Shown one piece after another: positions 7,928 through 16,381 of a DNA stretch of 64,000 bases. Every line of letters starts with the position of its first letter. Position 1 is the first letter of the stretch. The DNA is taken from positions 1-64,000 of the forward strand of contig JACDUA010000019.1 of assembly GCA_013519935.1 (NCBI GenBank), given 5' to 3'. The stretch is from Ectothiorhodospiraceae bacterium WFHF3C12 (lineage in GTDB: Bacteria > Pseudomonadota > Gammaproteobacteria > Nitrococcales > Nitrococcaceae). The position numbers and the translations under genes were made by a program. The notes beneath the pieces are model-generated. The model did not search any database. It saw only the letters and a list, made by a program, of their open reading frames with translations, and was not told the origin of the DNA.

Positions 7928-8359
7928 ATGCCACGACCCGAGACACCGTTATTAACGGTGGACGTCATCATCGAGCTACTGGAGCGTCCCGGGGAAGTCG
8001 TCTTCATCGAGCGCCGCAACGAGCCCCTCGGGCTGGCCCTGCCTGGCGGATTCGTGGATCGTGGCGAGACCGTCACCGCGGCGGCGGTACGTGAAGCCCG
8101 TGAGGAGACGGGCCTCGATGTGACGCTGGAGGGCATGCTGGGCGTCTACTCGGATCCCGGGCGCGATCCCCGCGGTCACACCGCCAGCATCGTGTTCGTC
8201 GGCCGAGCCAGCGGCGAGCCCCGCGCGGGGGACGATGCCGGTGGCGTGCGCGTGATGCCGCCGGACAAGGCCCAGGAACTGGTGTTCGACCACGCGCGGA
8301 TCATCGAGGACTACCTGAGTACCGGAGAGGTCCGCTTCGAGCCGCCATTCGTGCGTTGA
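7928..8359 (+). CDS. Nudix hydrolase
   Basis: The protein has 143 residues with a complete Nudix box from about residue 40 to 62 (GGFVDRGET...REAREETG), which supplies the Mg2+-binding glutamates. The N-terminal strand and the LPGG stretch resemble ADP-ribose or nucleotide-sugar pyrophosphatases. Substrate assignment is not possible from sequence alone. It follows the thiamine-binding gene by 67 bases in the same direction, with a GGGAGGG ribosome site before the ATG. Confidence 0.85.
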   Translation: MPRPETPLLTVDVIIELLERPGEVVFIERRNEPLGLALPGGFVDRGETVTAAAVREAREETGLDVTLEGMLGVYSDPGRDPRGHTASIVFVGRASGEPRAGDDAGGVRVMPPDKAQELVFDHARIIEDYLSTGEVRFEPPFVR

Positions 8360-8406
8360 AGGCCGGCCCTGGCCGCGCCCATCGTTAAGGTCTGCCTCTG
8401 AGCACC

Positions 8407-9447
8407 GTGAAGAACCAGCCATTGACCTGCCCACCGTCTTGCCGCGGCACGGCGCGCTACCGCCGCTACCTGCATGGGACGTTGGCGCTGCTGATTTGGG
8501 GCGGTGTCGCCGCGGCGCGGGAAGGCGGCACGGCCGCGGGAGATCCGGTCGCCGAGGACTCCTGGGGAAGTTACATCGAGGGTGCCCAACGGGCTTTTTC
8601 GGGTGACATTGTCCAGACGGGCCGTTGGCTTGACGGCTTCTTCGGCAGCGACGTGCTGGACGCCGATCAGGAAGGGTCGGTCCTGCGCCTGGGCTTTTCG
8701 ACAGAGCTCAAGCGTGGCGGGCTGCAGTGGGAGCCGGAGGTGCGGCTGCAGCTGGAATTGCCGCGAACGGAGAAGCGCTTCAACTTCTACCTGGAGAGTA
8801 CCGTCGAGGACGCCTTCACCGCGGACGAGAGCGAGCCCGTCGGCGTGGCGGCCGCGGTGGATCCGGCGCGGGAAGAGGACGAGGACGATTTCATCGCCGG
8901 CTTTGAATATGTCGATAGCTGGGCGGAGTTCCTCAACTTTCGAGCCGGCGCCGGCGTGATCGTGCAGTGGCCGCCCAACCCCTTCACCCGAATGCGGATC
9001 CGGCGATCATTCTTCCTCGGCGACTGGCAGCTGCGTCTGGGTCAGGAGCTGTTCTGGAGCCATGATCGGGGGCCGGGCACGGAGACCGAGATGTTGTGGC
9101 AGCATCCAATGGACGAGGTCCACTTCTTCCGTGCCCAGACCGACGCGACCTACCTCGAGCGGGACGATACCGTCTACTATGGTCAGCAGTTTCTGATCAG
9201 TCGGCGGCTGGCGCCGCGGCAGGGCCTGCTCTACCGGCTGGCGTTCTATTCCCAGAGCGATGAGGGTACGCCTTTCACACGAGTCGTATACGATCTACGC
9301 TGGCGCCGGCCCGTGTACAGCGACTGGGTGCTCATGGAGCTTCGGCCGGGGTTCGACTTTCCCCGCGACGAGGACTTCGAGATGCAGCCAAGGGTGTTTC
9401 TGACCGTGGAAGCGCTGTTCGGCGACCGCCAGGAATACGAGTACTGA
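8407..9447 (+). CDS. Putative outer-membrane or periplasmic protein, unknown function
   Basis: The protein has 346 residues. It carries an N-terminal Sec-type segment (LHGTLALLIWGGVAAAR, about residues 22-38) after an Arg-rich start. The rest alternates polar and aromatic residues in short strands ending in an aromatic C-terminus (QEYEY), which suggests a beta-barrel or beta-rich envelope protein. I do not recognise a named family. The GTG start at 8407 lacks a strong ribosome site and could be further downstream. Only 39 bases separate it from a second predicted barrel protein, so they likely form an operon. Confidence 0.6.
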   Translation: MKNQPLTCPPSCRGTARYRRYLHGTLALLIWGGVAAAREGGTAAGDPVAEDSWGSYIEGAQRAFSGDIVQTGRWLDGFFGSDVLDADQEGSVLRLGFSTELKRGGLQWEPEVRLQLELPRTEKRFNFYLESTVEDAFTADESEPVGVAAAVDPAREEDEDDFIAGFEYVDSWAEFLNFRAGAGVIVQWPPNPFTRMRIRRSFFLGDWQLRLGQELFWSHDRGPGTETEMLWQHPMDEVHFFRAQTDATYLERDDTVYYGQQFLISRRLAPRQGLLYRLAFYSQSDEGTPFTRVVYDLRWRRPVYSDWVLMELRPGFDFPRDEDFEMQPRVFLTVEALFGDRQEYEY

Positions 9448-9486
9448 CACCCGCAAAGGGAAACAAGACAAGAAAAGGGGACCGTT

Positions 9487-10203
9487 TTGCTGAGGATGAT
9501 CGTTATCGCGGCGGGCCTGCTGCTATCGGCAGGCGCTGGTGCCCAGCAGGCGGCCCGGGCCGTCAGCCAGGCGAACTTCAATCTGTCCGCCGGTCACGCG
9601 GAGGCGGACGATCTCACCCTTGACGAGCTGGCGGTGGAGGCCAACCTGCCGCTGGGCGCGTATTTCGGTCTCGGTGCCGGGATACGCAGGCAGTGGGTGG
9701 AGGTGTCGGCGGATTCCGGCGCCGGCACGGATGCCGACGTGCTGGGCGGCGAGGTGGGACTCTTCGCCCGGGATCCGGGGCGCGGGGTGCTCGGCCTGGA
9801 ATACGGCAGATCGGAGCGCTCGCCCGAGACCGGCGAGGACCTGGAAGCGGAGACCTACCGGGGTGTCTTCGCGCTCTACGACCAGGCATTCGATCTCATC
9901 CTGAGTCGCGCCGATACTGAATACGATGACGACCGGCCCACGCTGCACACGGCAAACGCCGAGCTCGCCAGCTATGGCGGCCCGAATATCCGCATCGCGG
10001 CGGCGTACGGATTCCTGGACGTGGCCGACGACCTGGACGTCACCCTGGCGTACCAGCCGGACTTCACCGGCAACGTGCTGGCCTTCGAGCTTGGCTACGC
10101 GGACACGGAGGCCGACGGAGAGGTGTACTCGGGCCGGGTCGTCTATTACTTCGGTGCGCCGCGATCACTGATCAGCCGGTACCGCGAACAACTGTTGCCG
10201 TGA
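9487..10203 (+). CDS. Putative beta-barrel outer-membrane protein
   Basis: The product has 238 residues with a clear signal peptide (MLRMIVIAAGLLLSAGAGAQ, cleavage after AGA-Q likely). The mature part consists of alternating strands with amphipathic periodicity (NFNLSAGHAE, LPLGAYFGLGAGIRRQW, GLEYGRS, VLAFELGYADTEADG, YSGRVVYYFG), typical of small barrels. Acidic loops are frequent. The TTG at 9487 follows AAAAGGGG; the ATG at 9496 is an alternative start with longer spacing. The function is unknown; it is probably cotranscribed with the preceding gene. Confidence 0.6.
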   Translation: MLRMIVIAAGLLLSAGAGAQQAARAVSQANFNLSAGHAEADDLTLDELAVEANLPLGAYFGLGAGIRRQWVEVSADSGAGTDADVLGGEVGLFARDPGRGVLGLEYGRSERSPETGEDLEAETYRGVFALYDQAFDLILSRADTEYDDDRPTLHTANAELASYGGPNIRIAAAYGFLDVADDLDVTLAYQPDFTGNVLAFELGYADTEADGEVYSGRVVYYFGAPRSLISRYREQLLP

Positions 10204-10237
10204 CCTGAACCGGGCGCCGGCGAGCCGTGACAGGGGG

Positions 10238-10426
10238 TCAGCGGCCTCGCTGTTCACGGTGCTGTTTGCGCATGTGGTATTCGACCTCGCGGCGCAGACG
10301 TTCCTCGAAGGCGCGGCTTTCCAGCTCGCGGTCAATGCGCTCGTCGAGGGCGATGAGCTCTTCCCGCGTCATGCTCGCCAGGTCGGGGAAATCGGTATTC
10401 CTCTGTGGTTTCTCTATGCTTGCCAT
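10238..10426 (-). CDS. Small charged hypothetical protein
   Basis: A 62-residue protein rich in Glu and Arg (TREELIALDERIDRELESRAFEERLRREVEYHMRKQ), predicted to be almost entirely helical and perhaps coiled-coil. An ATG at 10426 follows GAG; a GTG two codons upstream is also possible. I do not recognise a family. The 10433-10660 spacer next to it shows no other gene. Confidence 0.45.
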   Translation of the reverse strand: MASIEKPQRNTDFPDLASMTREELIALDERIDRELESRAFEERLRREVEYHMRKQHREQRGR

Positions 10427-10660
10427 GATCACTCAGATACACAGTGACGCGGGCGGCACCGGCCATCAATGGCCGCTTCAAGCCGTCCGGCGGTTGCAGT
10501 TCAGTGTGCTTCCGATGCGAGTCAGTTCTGCCAGTCGGCATTATTCTGTTGTCGGCCGCCCGGTGGGATCGGGTGGTCGCGTCGCATGAGCCAGCATGGG
10601 GCCGGGCCGGTCACACGACAAGGCGGGTGAGCGGGCCGTGACCCGCCACCCGGCGAAGGC

Positions 10661-11125
10661 TCAATTATTGAACTTCCGCTGCAGCGCTTCCAGCTTGGAG
10701 TCGCTGGCCACGCCCGTCTGTTTGCGCCGACCCTTGTGCCGCGGCGGCGATTTGCGCTTGGGTGCCGGTTTAGCGGGCTTGCGCGCATCCAGCGTCTGTT
10801 GCGCGTGGGCCTTTGCCTCCTCGCTCACCGGGTCGGCTTCGGTGCCGTCCAGGTGCACCCGGTGACCGCCGCCGGCCAGGGCGCGCAGGTAGCTCGGGCG
10901 GCGCGTATATACTGCAAGTGCCTGGCGGATCAGCCACTTGGGTGAATTCGCCCATTCCGGGTCCTTGGCCAGGTCGCCGCTGAGCGCTTCGAGGGTGCCG
11001 ATGGCCAAAGGCCTTACTGCCTTGGGATCGGCCGACAGCGCGTTCGGATAACGCTTGATCAGCTCGTCGAGGAAGGCACGTGCGCGTTGTGCGCGACGCT
11101 GCTTCTGCGCTGCAGAGTTGCTCAT
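10661..11125 (-). CDS. ProQ/FinO domain RNA-binding protein
   Basis: The predicted protein has 154 residues. Residues 10-100 (RAFLDELIKRYPNALSADPKAVRPLAIGTLEAL...WANSPKWLIRQALAVYTRRPSYLRALAGGGHRVHLDGTEADPVSEEAKAHAQ) match the ProQ/FinO fold, which binds structured 3' ends of sRNAs and mRNAs. The C-terminal 45 residues are a basic, Lys/Arg/Pro-rich tail. It lacks the E. coli ProQ C-terminal Tudor-like domain, so it is a minimal FinO-like chaperone. The ATG at 11125 fits family starts better than longer in-frame possibilities. Monocistronic. Confidence 0.82.
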   Translation of the reverse strand: MSNSAAQKQRRAQRARAFLDELIKRYPNALSADPKAVRPLAIGTLEALSGDLAKDPEWANSPKWLIRQALAVYTRRPSYLRALAGGGHRVHLDGTEADPVSEEAKAHAQQTLDARKPAKPAPKRKSPPRHKGRRKQTGVASDSKLEALQRKFNN

Positions 11126-11395
11126 GCCGGTGTCCGTCCGAGTGGAAAGGGGCAGTGCAGATTGTGGCGCTGGGCCGCTCACGGGGTTGCTTATCAACGA
11201 TGAGCATAGCATAGCGTACCCGACGTATGGATACAGGCCCCGGCGAGCGGCCCTGCACGGAGAAAACGGGTCCGCACCCGCATGTTCGCGCCCACCGGTC
11301 CGGTCGCGCTTGAACGAAGCCGCGTTTCCCTCCATCTTGGGCGTATAGGCAGAGTAAGCGTGTCAGCTTGTTGACCGCCCCTTGAAGGTGTGGCT

Positions 11396-11812
11396 ATGAA
11401 ACATCAGCAGACGATCGGAAAGGAGGAATTCGTTCGGTTGCTCGAAGAGACGCCTTTCGAGCACCTGACCAGCAGCGTCCACGTCATGGAGCTGGATTCC
11501 GCCGAGGAACACTATCTCGCCGGCGTTTCTCTCTACTCCAATCGGACCGGGTGGACCGCCCAGATCAACTGGCTCGCGGTGGTCGGTTCCGAGAACGTGA
11601 CCATTCGGGTGGGCGACGCCGACCGCGGCGAGCCCGCCTACGAGATACGTGACCAGGACCGCAATCCGTTGCGGGTTGTGGACGGCAACATGTTCGTGAG
11701 TGACGACGAGATGGCGAATATCGTCGCCAAATCGGCGCTCGCCCAGGTGTGGGAGCAGGATGCCGTCGATGTCCTGCGCGAGAGCGCGGGGCACCAGGCG
11801 ACGTTGCATTGA
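11396..11812 (+). CDS. Conserved-looking hypothetical protein
   Basis: The predicted protein has 138 residues, starts MKHQQTIGKEEFVRLLEETPFEHLTSSVHVMEL and contains no signal peptide or membrane segment. It is strongly acidic and alpha/beta in prediction. The ATG at 11396 lies 7 bases after GAAGG. A strong terminator follows directly, so it forms its own unit. I do not recognise the family and propose no function. Confidence 0.65.
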   Translation: MKHQQTIGKEEFVRLLEETPFEHLTSSVHVMELDSAEEHYLAGVSLYSNRTGWTAQINWLAVVGSENVTIRVGDADRGEPAYEIRDQDRNPLRVVDGNMFVSDDEMANIVAKSALAQVWEQDAVDVLRESAGHQATLH

Positions 11813-11832
11813 GACGCCGACGCGTCGAACCG

Positions 11833-11862
11833 AACCCGCTGCCGCAGCAGCGGGTTTTTTTT
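11833..11862 (+). terminator. Rho-independent terminator
   Basis: A perfect 7-bp stem CCCGCTG (11835-11841) / CAGCGGG (11848-11854) with a 6-base loop is followed by eight T. It ends the preceding hypothetical gene. Confidence 0.9.
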
Positions 11863-11902
11863 GGGGCGAATCATAGCCAGAAGGATCAAACATTCCGCAC
11901 AG

Positions 11903-11950
11903 TGGAATATCATTCCAATATTTGACAGGCCTCATGGGCCGTGCCAGATT
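11903..11950 (+). promoter_or_regulatory. Palindromic operator candidate and sigma-70-like promoter of the dpp operon
   Basis: TGGAAT-ATC-ATTCCA at 11903-11917 is a perfect 6-3-6 inverted repeat. Four bases downstream begins a perfect -35 TTGACA (11922-11927), then 17 bp and a weak -10 CAGATT (11945-11950). The position fits a repressor or activator site for the transporter operon starting at 12182. The rest of 11863-12181 shows no gene I can support. Confidence 0.4.
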
Positions 11951-12181
11951 CAAACCACAGCTGTCAGGAAGACGGCAATACAGACGGGCCAGGACGCGGG
12001 CGAGCAGACCCGCGAAACGATAATTCGCCCGCAGTGGCCGGAGCGCCTTGAGGAGTGTGGAGAGGAGGAGACTCGGCATGAGCCCCGATTCCGTAATCCG
12101 GGTGCGCCCGCGATCTGTGCCCCGCGTCCGGACCGTCCCGGACGTTGCCCTGGTTCATTCCGCCATCACCGGTAGCCTCTC

Positions 12182-13147
12182 GTGAGCGGTTATCTGCTGC
12201 GCCGATTGCTGGCGCTGCTGCCGACGCTTCTGGTGGCCAGCATTATCGTATTCGGTGTCGTCCGCCTTGTGCCCGGCAATGTGCTGGACCTCATGCTCAG
12301 CGAAAACGACTTCGCTTCAAGCAGCCACGAGACGCGCGCGCAGCTGGAGGAGGCGCTGGGGCTGGATAAGCCGATTTACGTGCAGTACCTGGTGTGGATG
12401 AAGAATATCGTCCTCCACGGGGACCTGGGCGACTCGCTGTGGCGCAATACCTCGGTGCTCTCCGAGATCGGTGAACGCCTGCCCATAACGCTGGAGCTGG
12501 GGCTGCTCTCGCTGTTCTTCGCGCTCCTGATCGCGGTGCCCGTGGGCATTTACTCCGCCGTGCGTCAGGAAACCCTGGGCGACCATGTCGGCCGCACGTT
12601 TTCCATCGTCGCCCTGGCCGTACCCAACTTCTGGGCCGGCACGCTGGTGGTGATACTCCCGGCGATGTGGTGGGGCTGGGCGCCGCCCAACGAGATAGAG
12701 CCTTTCTTCGAATCGCCCATCCAGAATCTCAAGGTATTCCTGGTGCCCAGCCTGATCCTGGGGGCGTCGCTGTCCGCGGTGGTCATGCGGATGATGCGGA
12801 CCATGATGCTCGAGGTCCTGCGACAGGACTACGTGCGCACCGCCTGGGCGAAGGGGCTGCCCGAGCGCACCGTGGTCATGCGCCATGCCGTGAAGAATGC
12901 CCTGATTCCGGTCATCACGCTTGTGGGCATCCTGGTGCCCATTCTTTTCGGGGGTACGGTGATCATCGAGCAGATCTTCCGGCTCCCGGGCATCGGGCAG
13001 CTGCTTCTCGATGCCGTCACCGCCCGCGACTATCCAATCATCACGGGTGTGTTCCTGGTGGCCGGTGTCCTGGTCATGACCGTCAATCTCCTGGTGGATC
13101 TGTGCTACGGCCTGCTGGATCCGAAGGTGCGATTCGACCGCAAGTAG
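12182..13147 (+). CDS. dppB: Peptide-type ABC transporter permease (DppB/OppB family)
   Basis: This 321-residue inner-membrane protein starts with the typical SGYLLRRLLALLPTLLVASIIVFGVVRLVPGN helix of DppB-like permeases. It has about six membrane segments. The EAA loop that contacts the ATPase is visible as RTAWAKGLPERTVVMRHAVKNALIP near residue 220. The GTG start is inferred from the family N-terminus; its ribosome site is weak. It is the first gene of a five-gene dpp/opp-type operon. The symbol gives the family, not a proven substrate. Confidence 0.85.
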   Translation: MSGYLLRRLLALLPTLLVASIIVFGVVRLVPGNVLDLMLSENDFASSSHETRAQLEEALGLDKPIYVQYLVWMKNIVLHGDLGDSLWRNTSVLSEIGERLPITLELGLLSLFFALLIAVPVGIYSAVRQETLGDHVGRTFSIVALAVPNFWAGTLVVILPAMWWGWAPPNEIEPFFESPIQNLKVFLVPSLILGASLSAVVMRMMRTMMLEVLRQDYVRTAWAKGLPERTVVMRHAVKNALIPVITLVGILVPILFGGTVIIEQIFRLPGIGQLLLDAVTARDYPIITGVFLVAGVLVMTVNLLVDLCYGLLDPKVRFDRK

Positions 13148-13160
13148 GGGCGAATTGGGT

Positions 13161-14138
13161 ATGAGCAACGTTTCAGTGGGTTCGGCCTCCGTGAGCAGCG
13201 CAAACGCCGCCGAGCAGGAGACGGTCAGCGGGCGGCGGCGGAACCGCTTCATGGAGTTCGTGGGGCGGCTGGTCCGGGAACGGCCTCTGGGCGCGTTTGG
13301 CGCGGCCATCTGCGTCGTGCTGATCTTCACGGGTGTTTTCGCGGACGTCATCGCCCCGGAAGGCTACAACGCCATCAGCCCCCTGGATCGTCTCAAGGCG
13401 CCCTCCTGGGAGCACTGGTTCGGCACCGATCAGCTTGGCCGTGACCTGTTCGCGCGCACCGTCCACGGCGCGCAGCTGTCCATCATCGTGGCCTTCGCCG
13501 CCACCACCCTGTCCATCATCATCTCGGCGGTCATCGGCATCGCCAGCGGCTACATCGGCGGTCGCTTCGACATGACCGTCCAGCGCTTCGTGGACGGCTG
13601 GATGTGCTTTCCGGATCTGATCATCCTCATCGTCGCCGTCTCGGTGCTCGGCCCCGGCACGGGGCAGGTGATCCTGGTGCTGGGGCTGCTGTTCGGCATC
13701 GCCGGCTCGCGGATCGTCCGCGGCGCGGTTCTAAGCGTCAAGGAGAACACCTACGTCCACGCGGCGCAGTCCATGGGCGCTTCCACGCTCCGCATCCTGC
13801 TGCGCCACATCCTGCCCAACGTCATGGCGCCGATCATCGTGCTCTACACGACCCGGCTGGCCGCGGTGATCCTGGCCGAGTCGGGCCTGAGCTTCCTGGG
13901 TCTGGGCATCCCGCCGCCCGCGCCCAGCTGGGGCGGCATGCTCAGCCTGGACGGGCGGACCTACATGTTCCAGGCGCCCTGGCTGGCCATCGTGCCGGGC
14001 CTGGCCCTGACCGTGGCGGTTTTCGGTATCAACATGTTCGGCGATGCGCTGCGGGACCTGCTGGACCCGCGCATGCGCGGCGGCGGGGGCCGGTTCATAG
14101 CGCGGGTGCGCAAGCGCGCCCCGGCGAGCCAGCGGTAG
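13161..14138 (+). CDS. dppC: Peptide-type ABC transporter permease (DppC/OppC family)
   Basis: The 325-residue permease has a cytoplasmic N-terminal tail, one helix near residues 40-60 with the N-terminal ADVIAPEGYN segment, and a five-helix core. The EAA motif is seen as VHAAQSMGASTLRILLRHILPNVMAP. LSFLGLGIPPPAPSWGGML is the standard DppC signature. ATG 13161 with AGGGG upstream is chosen over an in-frame TTG six bases earlier. It pairs with the preceding permease. Confidence 0.87.
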   Translation: MSNVSVGSASVSSANAAEQETVSGRRRNRFMEFVGRLVRERPLGAFGAAICVVLIFTGVFADVIAPEGYNAISPLDRLKAPSWEHWFGTDQLGRDLFARTVHGAQLSIIVAFAATTLSIIISAVIGIASGYIGGRFDMTVQRFVDGWMCFPDLIILIVAVSVLGPGTGQVILVLGLLFGIAGSRIVRGAVLSVKENTYVHAAQSMGASTLRILLRHILPNVMAPIIVLYTTRLAAVILAESGLSFLGLGIPPPAPSWGGMLSLDGRTYMFQAPWLAIVPGLALTVAVFGINMFGDALRDLLDPRMRGGGGRFIARVRKRAPASQR

Positions 14139-14196
14139 CGGCCATGTTCGGCAACCGGGTTACGGCACAGACTCGCAACGAAGCACTGGGGGGCTC

Positions 14197-15261
14197 ATGA
14201 ACACGGATGCATCCGGCCAGGGTGCCGCGTCGGTCGCCGGGCACGTCGCTGACGCCGACCAGCCCGTCACCGGCGAGGCCCCGCGGACATTGCTGCAGGT
14301 TCGCAACCTGCGGACGATCTTCCGGCACGATCATGGCTCGCTGACCGCGGTGGACGGCGTCAGCTTCGACGTGCGCCGGGGCGAGACGCTGGCGATCGTC
14401 GGCGAGAGCGGCTCGGGCAAGAGCATCACCGCCATGTCCCTGCTGCGTCTGATCCCGAGTCCACCCGGGGAGATCGTCGACGGTGAAGTGGAATTCGACG
14501 GCCGTGACCTCCTGGAGCTCAGCGACGAGGAGATCCGGCAGATCCGGGGCAACGAGATCGCGATGATCTTTCAGGAGCCCATGACCTCCCTGAACCCGGT
14601 GTTGAATATCGCCCGTCAGATCGGCGAACCCATGGAAATCCACTCGCGGCGTGATCGCGACAGCATCTGGAAGCGCTGCGTGGACCTGCTTCGGCAGGTA
14701 CGCATACCCGACCCGGAGCGGCGCCTGAAGGCCTATCCGCACCAGTTCTCCGGCGGAATGCGTCAGCGGGCCATGATCGCCATGGGGCTCGCCTGCGAGC
14801 CCAAGCTGATCATCGCCGACGAGCCCACGACGGCGCTTGACGTCACGGTCCAGGCTCAGATCCTCGAGCTGCTCAAGGACCTGACGCGCGACCACCATTC
14901 GTCGATGATCCTGATTACCCACGATCTCGGCGTCGTGGCCCGGTACGCCGACCGCATCAACGTCATGTACGCCGGGCGCATCGTCGAGCGGGGCACGTCC
15001 GACGAGATCTTCAACCACCCCAGGCATCCCTACACCCTGGGGCTGATGGAGTCCGTCCCGCGACTCAACGACAGCGATGGGACGCGCCTGCGGCCCATTC
15101 CGGGCCAACCGCCGGATTTGTCCAACCTGCCGCGCGGCTGCCCGTTCCATCCGCGCTGCCGCTTCGCCATGGACAAGTGCCGCGAGGCGGAGCCCCCGCT
15201 GGAGCAACTCTCCGAAGAACACTGGAAAGCCTGTTGGGTGGATCTTGATGACAAACACTGA
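14197..15261 (+). CDS. dppD: Peptide ABC transporter ATPase (DppD/OppD family)
   Basis: The protein has 354 residues. Walker A is GESGSGKS at 69-76, the signature is FSGGMRQR, Walker B is LIIADEP, and the switch His lies in LITHDLG. The C-terminal oligopeptide-specific domain has the Cys pattern CPFHPRCRFAMDKC, which in some homologues binds an iron-sulfur cluster. The first 30 residues are an extra acidic tail not common in DppD. The 3' end overlaps the next ATPase gene by 14 bases. Confidence 0.9.
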   Translation: MNTDASGQGAASVAGHVADADQPVTGEAPRTLLQVRNLRTIFRHDHGSLTAVDGVSFDVRRGETLAIVGESGSGKSITAMSLLRLIPSPPGEIVDGEVEFDGRDLLELSDEEIRQIRGNEIAMIFQEPMTSLNPVLNIARQIGEPMEIHSRRDRDSIWKRCVDLLRQVRIPDPERRLKAYPHQFSGGMRQRAMIAMGLACEPKLIIADEPTTALDVTVQAQILELLKDLTRDHHSSMILITHDLGVVARYADRINVMYAGRIVERGTSDEIFNHPRHPYTLGLMESVPRLNDSDGTRLRPIPGQPPDLSNLPRGCPFHPRCRFAMDKCREAEPPLEQLSEEHWKACWVDLDDKH

Positions 15262-16282
15262 ACCGTTGCTGGAGGTCGACAACCTGCAGGTGCATTTCAA
15301 GCTGCACGGCGGCCTGCTGGGTCGGCATCAGGCCACCGTCCGGGCCGTCGACGGCGTCAGTTTCAGAGTGGACCAGGGCGAGACCCTGGGCGTCGTCGGG
15401 GAAAGCGGCTGCGGCAAGTCCACCACCGGGCTCGCCGTACTGCGCATGATTGACCCCAGCGCGGGGAGCATTCGTCTCAACGGGGACGACATCACTCTGT
15501 ACAAGGGGCGGCAGTTGCGCCGCATTCGCCGGCGCCTGCAGATGGTCTACCAGGACCCGTTCGGCGCTCTGGATCCGCGCATGCGGGTGCTGGATATCGT
15601 CGGCGAGCCCCTGCTGGTGCACAAGCTCACCAGCGATCGCCACGCCTACCGTAAGCGGGTTCTCGAGCTGCTGGACCTGGTGGGCCTCAACCCGAAGATG
15701 GCCGAGCGCTATCCCCATGAGTTCTCGGGCGGCCAGCGCCAGCGTATCGGGATCGCCCGCGCCCTGGCGGCCGAGCCGGAGCTGATCATCTGCGATGAGC
15801 CCGTCTCGGCGCTGGATGTCTCCATCCAGGCACAGATCATCAATCTCCTGGAGGATCTGCAGTCCGAGCTGGGCCTGACCTACCTGTTCATCGCCCATGA
15901 CCTCGCGGTGGTCCGGCACATCTGTGACCGCATCATGGTCATGTATCTCGGCCAGGTGGTCGAGACGGCCAGCCGCGACACGCTCTACGATCAGCCCATG
16001 CATCCGTACACGCAGGCGCTGCTCTCGGCCATCCCGGTACCGGATCCCCGGGCCGAGACGGCGCGGGAAGTGGATCCTTCCCTGCAGGGTGAGGTGCCGA
16101 GTCCCGTCAATCCGCCGAGCGGCTGCCCGTTCCACCCGCGCTGCCGGCACGCCCACGATGCCTGTCGTGAGACCAAACCGCCGCTGCGTGAGCTGCAGAG
16201 CGGTCACGCGGTGGCCTGCCATCTCTACGATCCCGCCGCCTCGGAGGTGAATGCCCCTTGGCCGGTGGCGCGCCCCGCGTGA
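15248..16282 (+). CDS. dppF: Peptide ABC transporter ATPase (DppF/OppF family)
   Basis: The 344-residue protein starts MTNTEPLLEVDNLQVHF, overlapping the end of dppD by 14 bases, so translation is coupled. Walker A is GESGCGKS, the signature FSGGQRQRIGIARAL, Walker B LIICDEP, and the C-terminal Cys motif CPFHPRCRHAHDAC. The GLLGRHQATVRAVDGVSF segment is typical of DppF rather than DppD. It forms the heterodimeric motor with dppD. Confidence 0.9.
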   Translation: MTNTEPLLEVDNLQVHFKLHGGLLGRHQATVRAVDGVSFRVDQGETLGVVGESGCGKSTTGLAVLRMIDPSAGSIRLNGDDITLYKGRQLRRIRRRLQMVYQDPFGALDPRMRVLDIVGEPLLVHKLTSDRHAYRKRVLELLDLVGLNPKMAERYPHEFSGGQRQRIGIARALAAEPELIICDEPVSALDVSIQAQIINLLEDLQSELGLTYLFIAHDLAVVRHICDRIMVMYLGQVVETASRDTLYDQPMHPYTQALLSAIPVPDPRAETAREVDPSLQGEVPSPVNPPSGCPFHPRCRHAHDACRETKPPLRELQSGHAVACHLYDPAASEVNAPWPVARPA

Positions 16283-16381
16283 AGCGGTCCGGGCGCCGCG
16301 TCGCGGACGGGAAGCTGGTGTAGGTAGGACTGCGGCGCTGTCTCTGGCCGCAGAAAACGACAAGCGAGGAGGAGTGGTTGG

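Noticed and set aside
7309-8136. N-terminal extension of the phosphatase frame
   Set aside because: It overlaps two genes on the other strand, has no domain features, and a good start with ribosome site exists at 7308.
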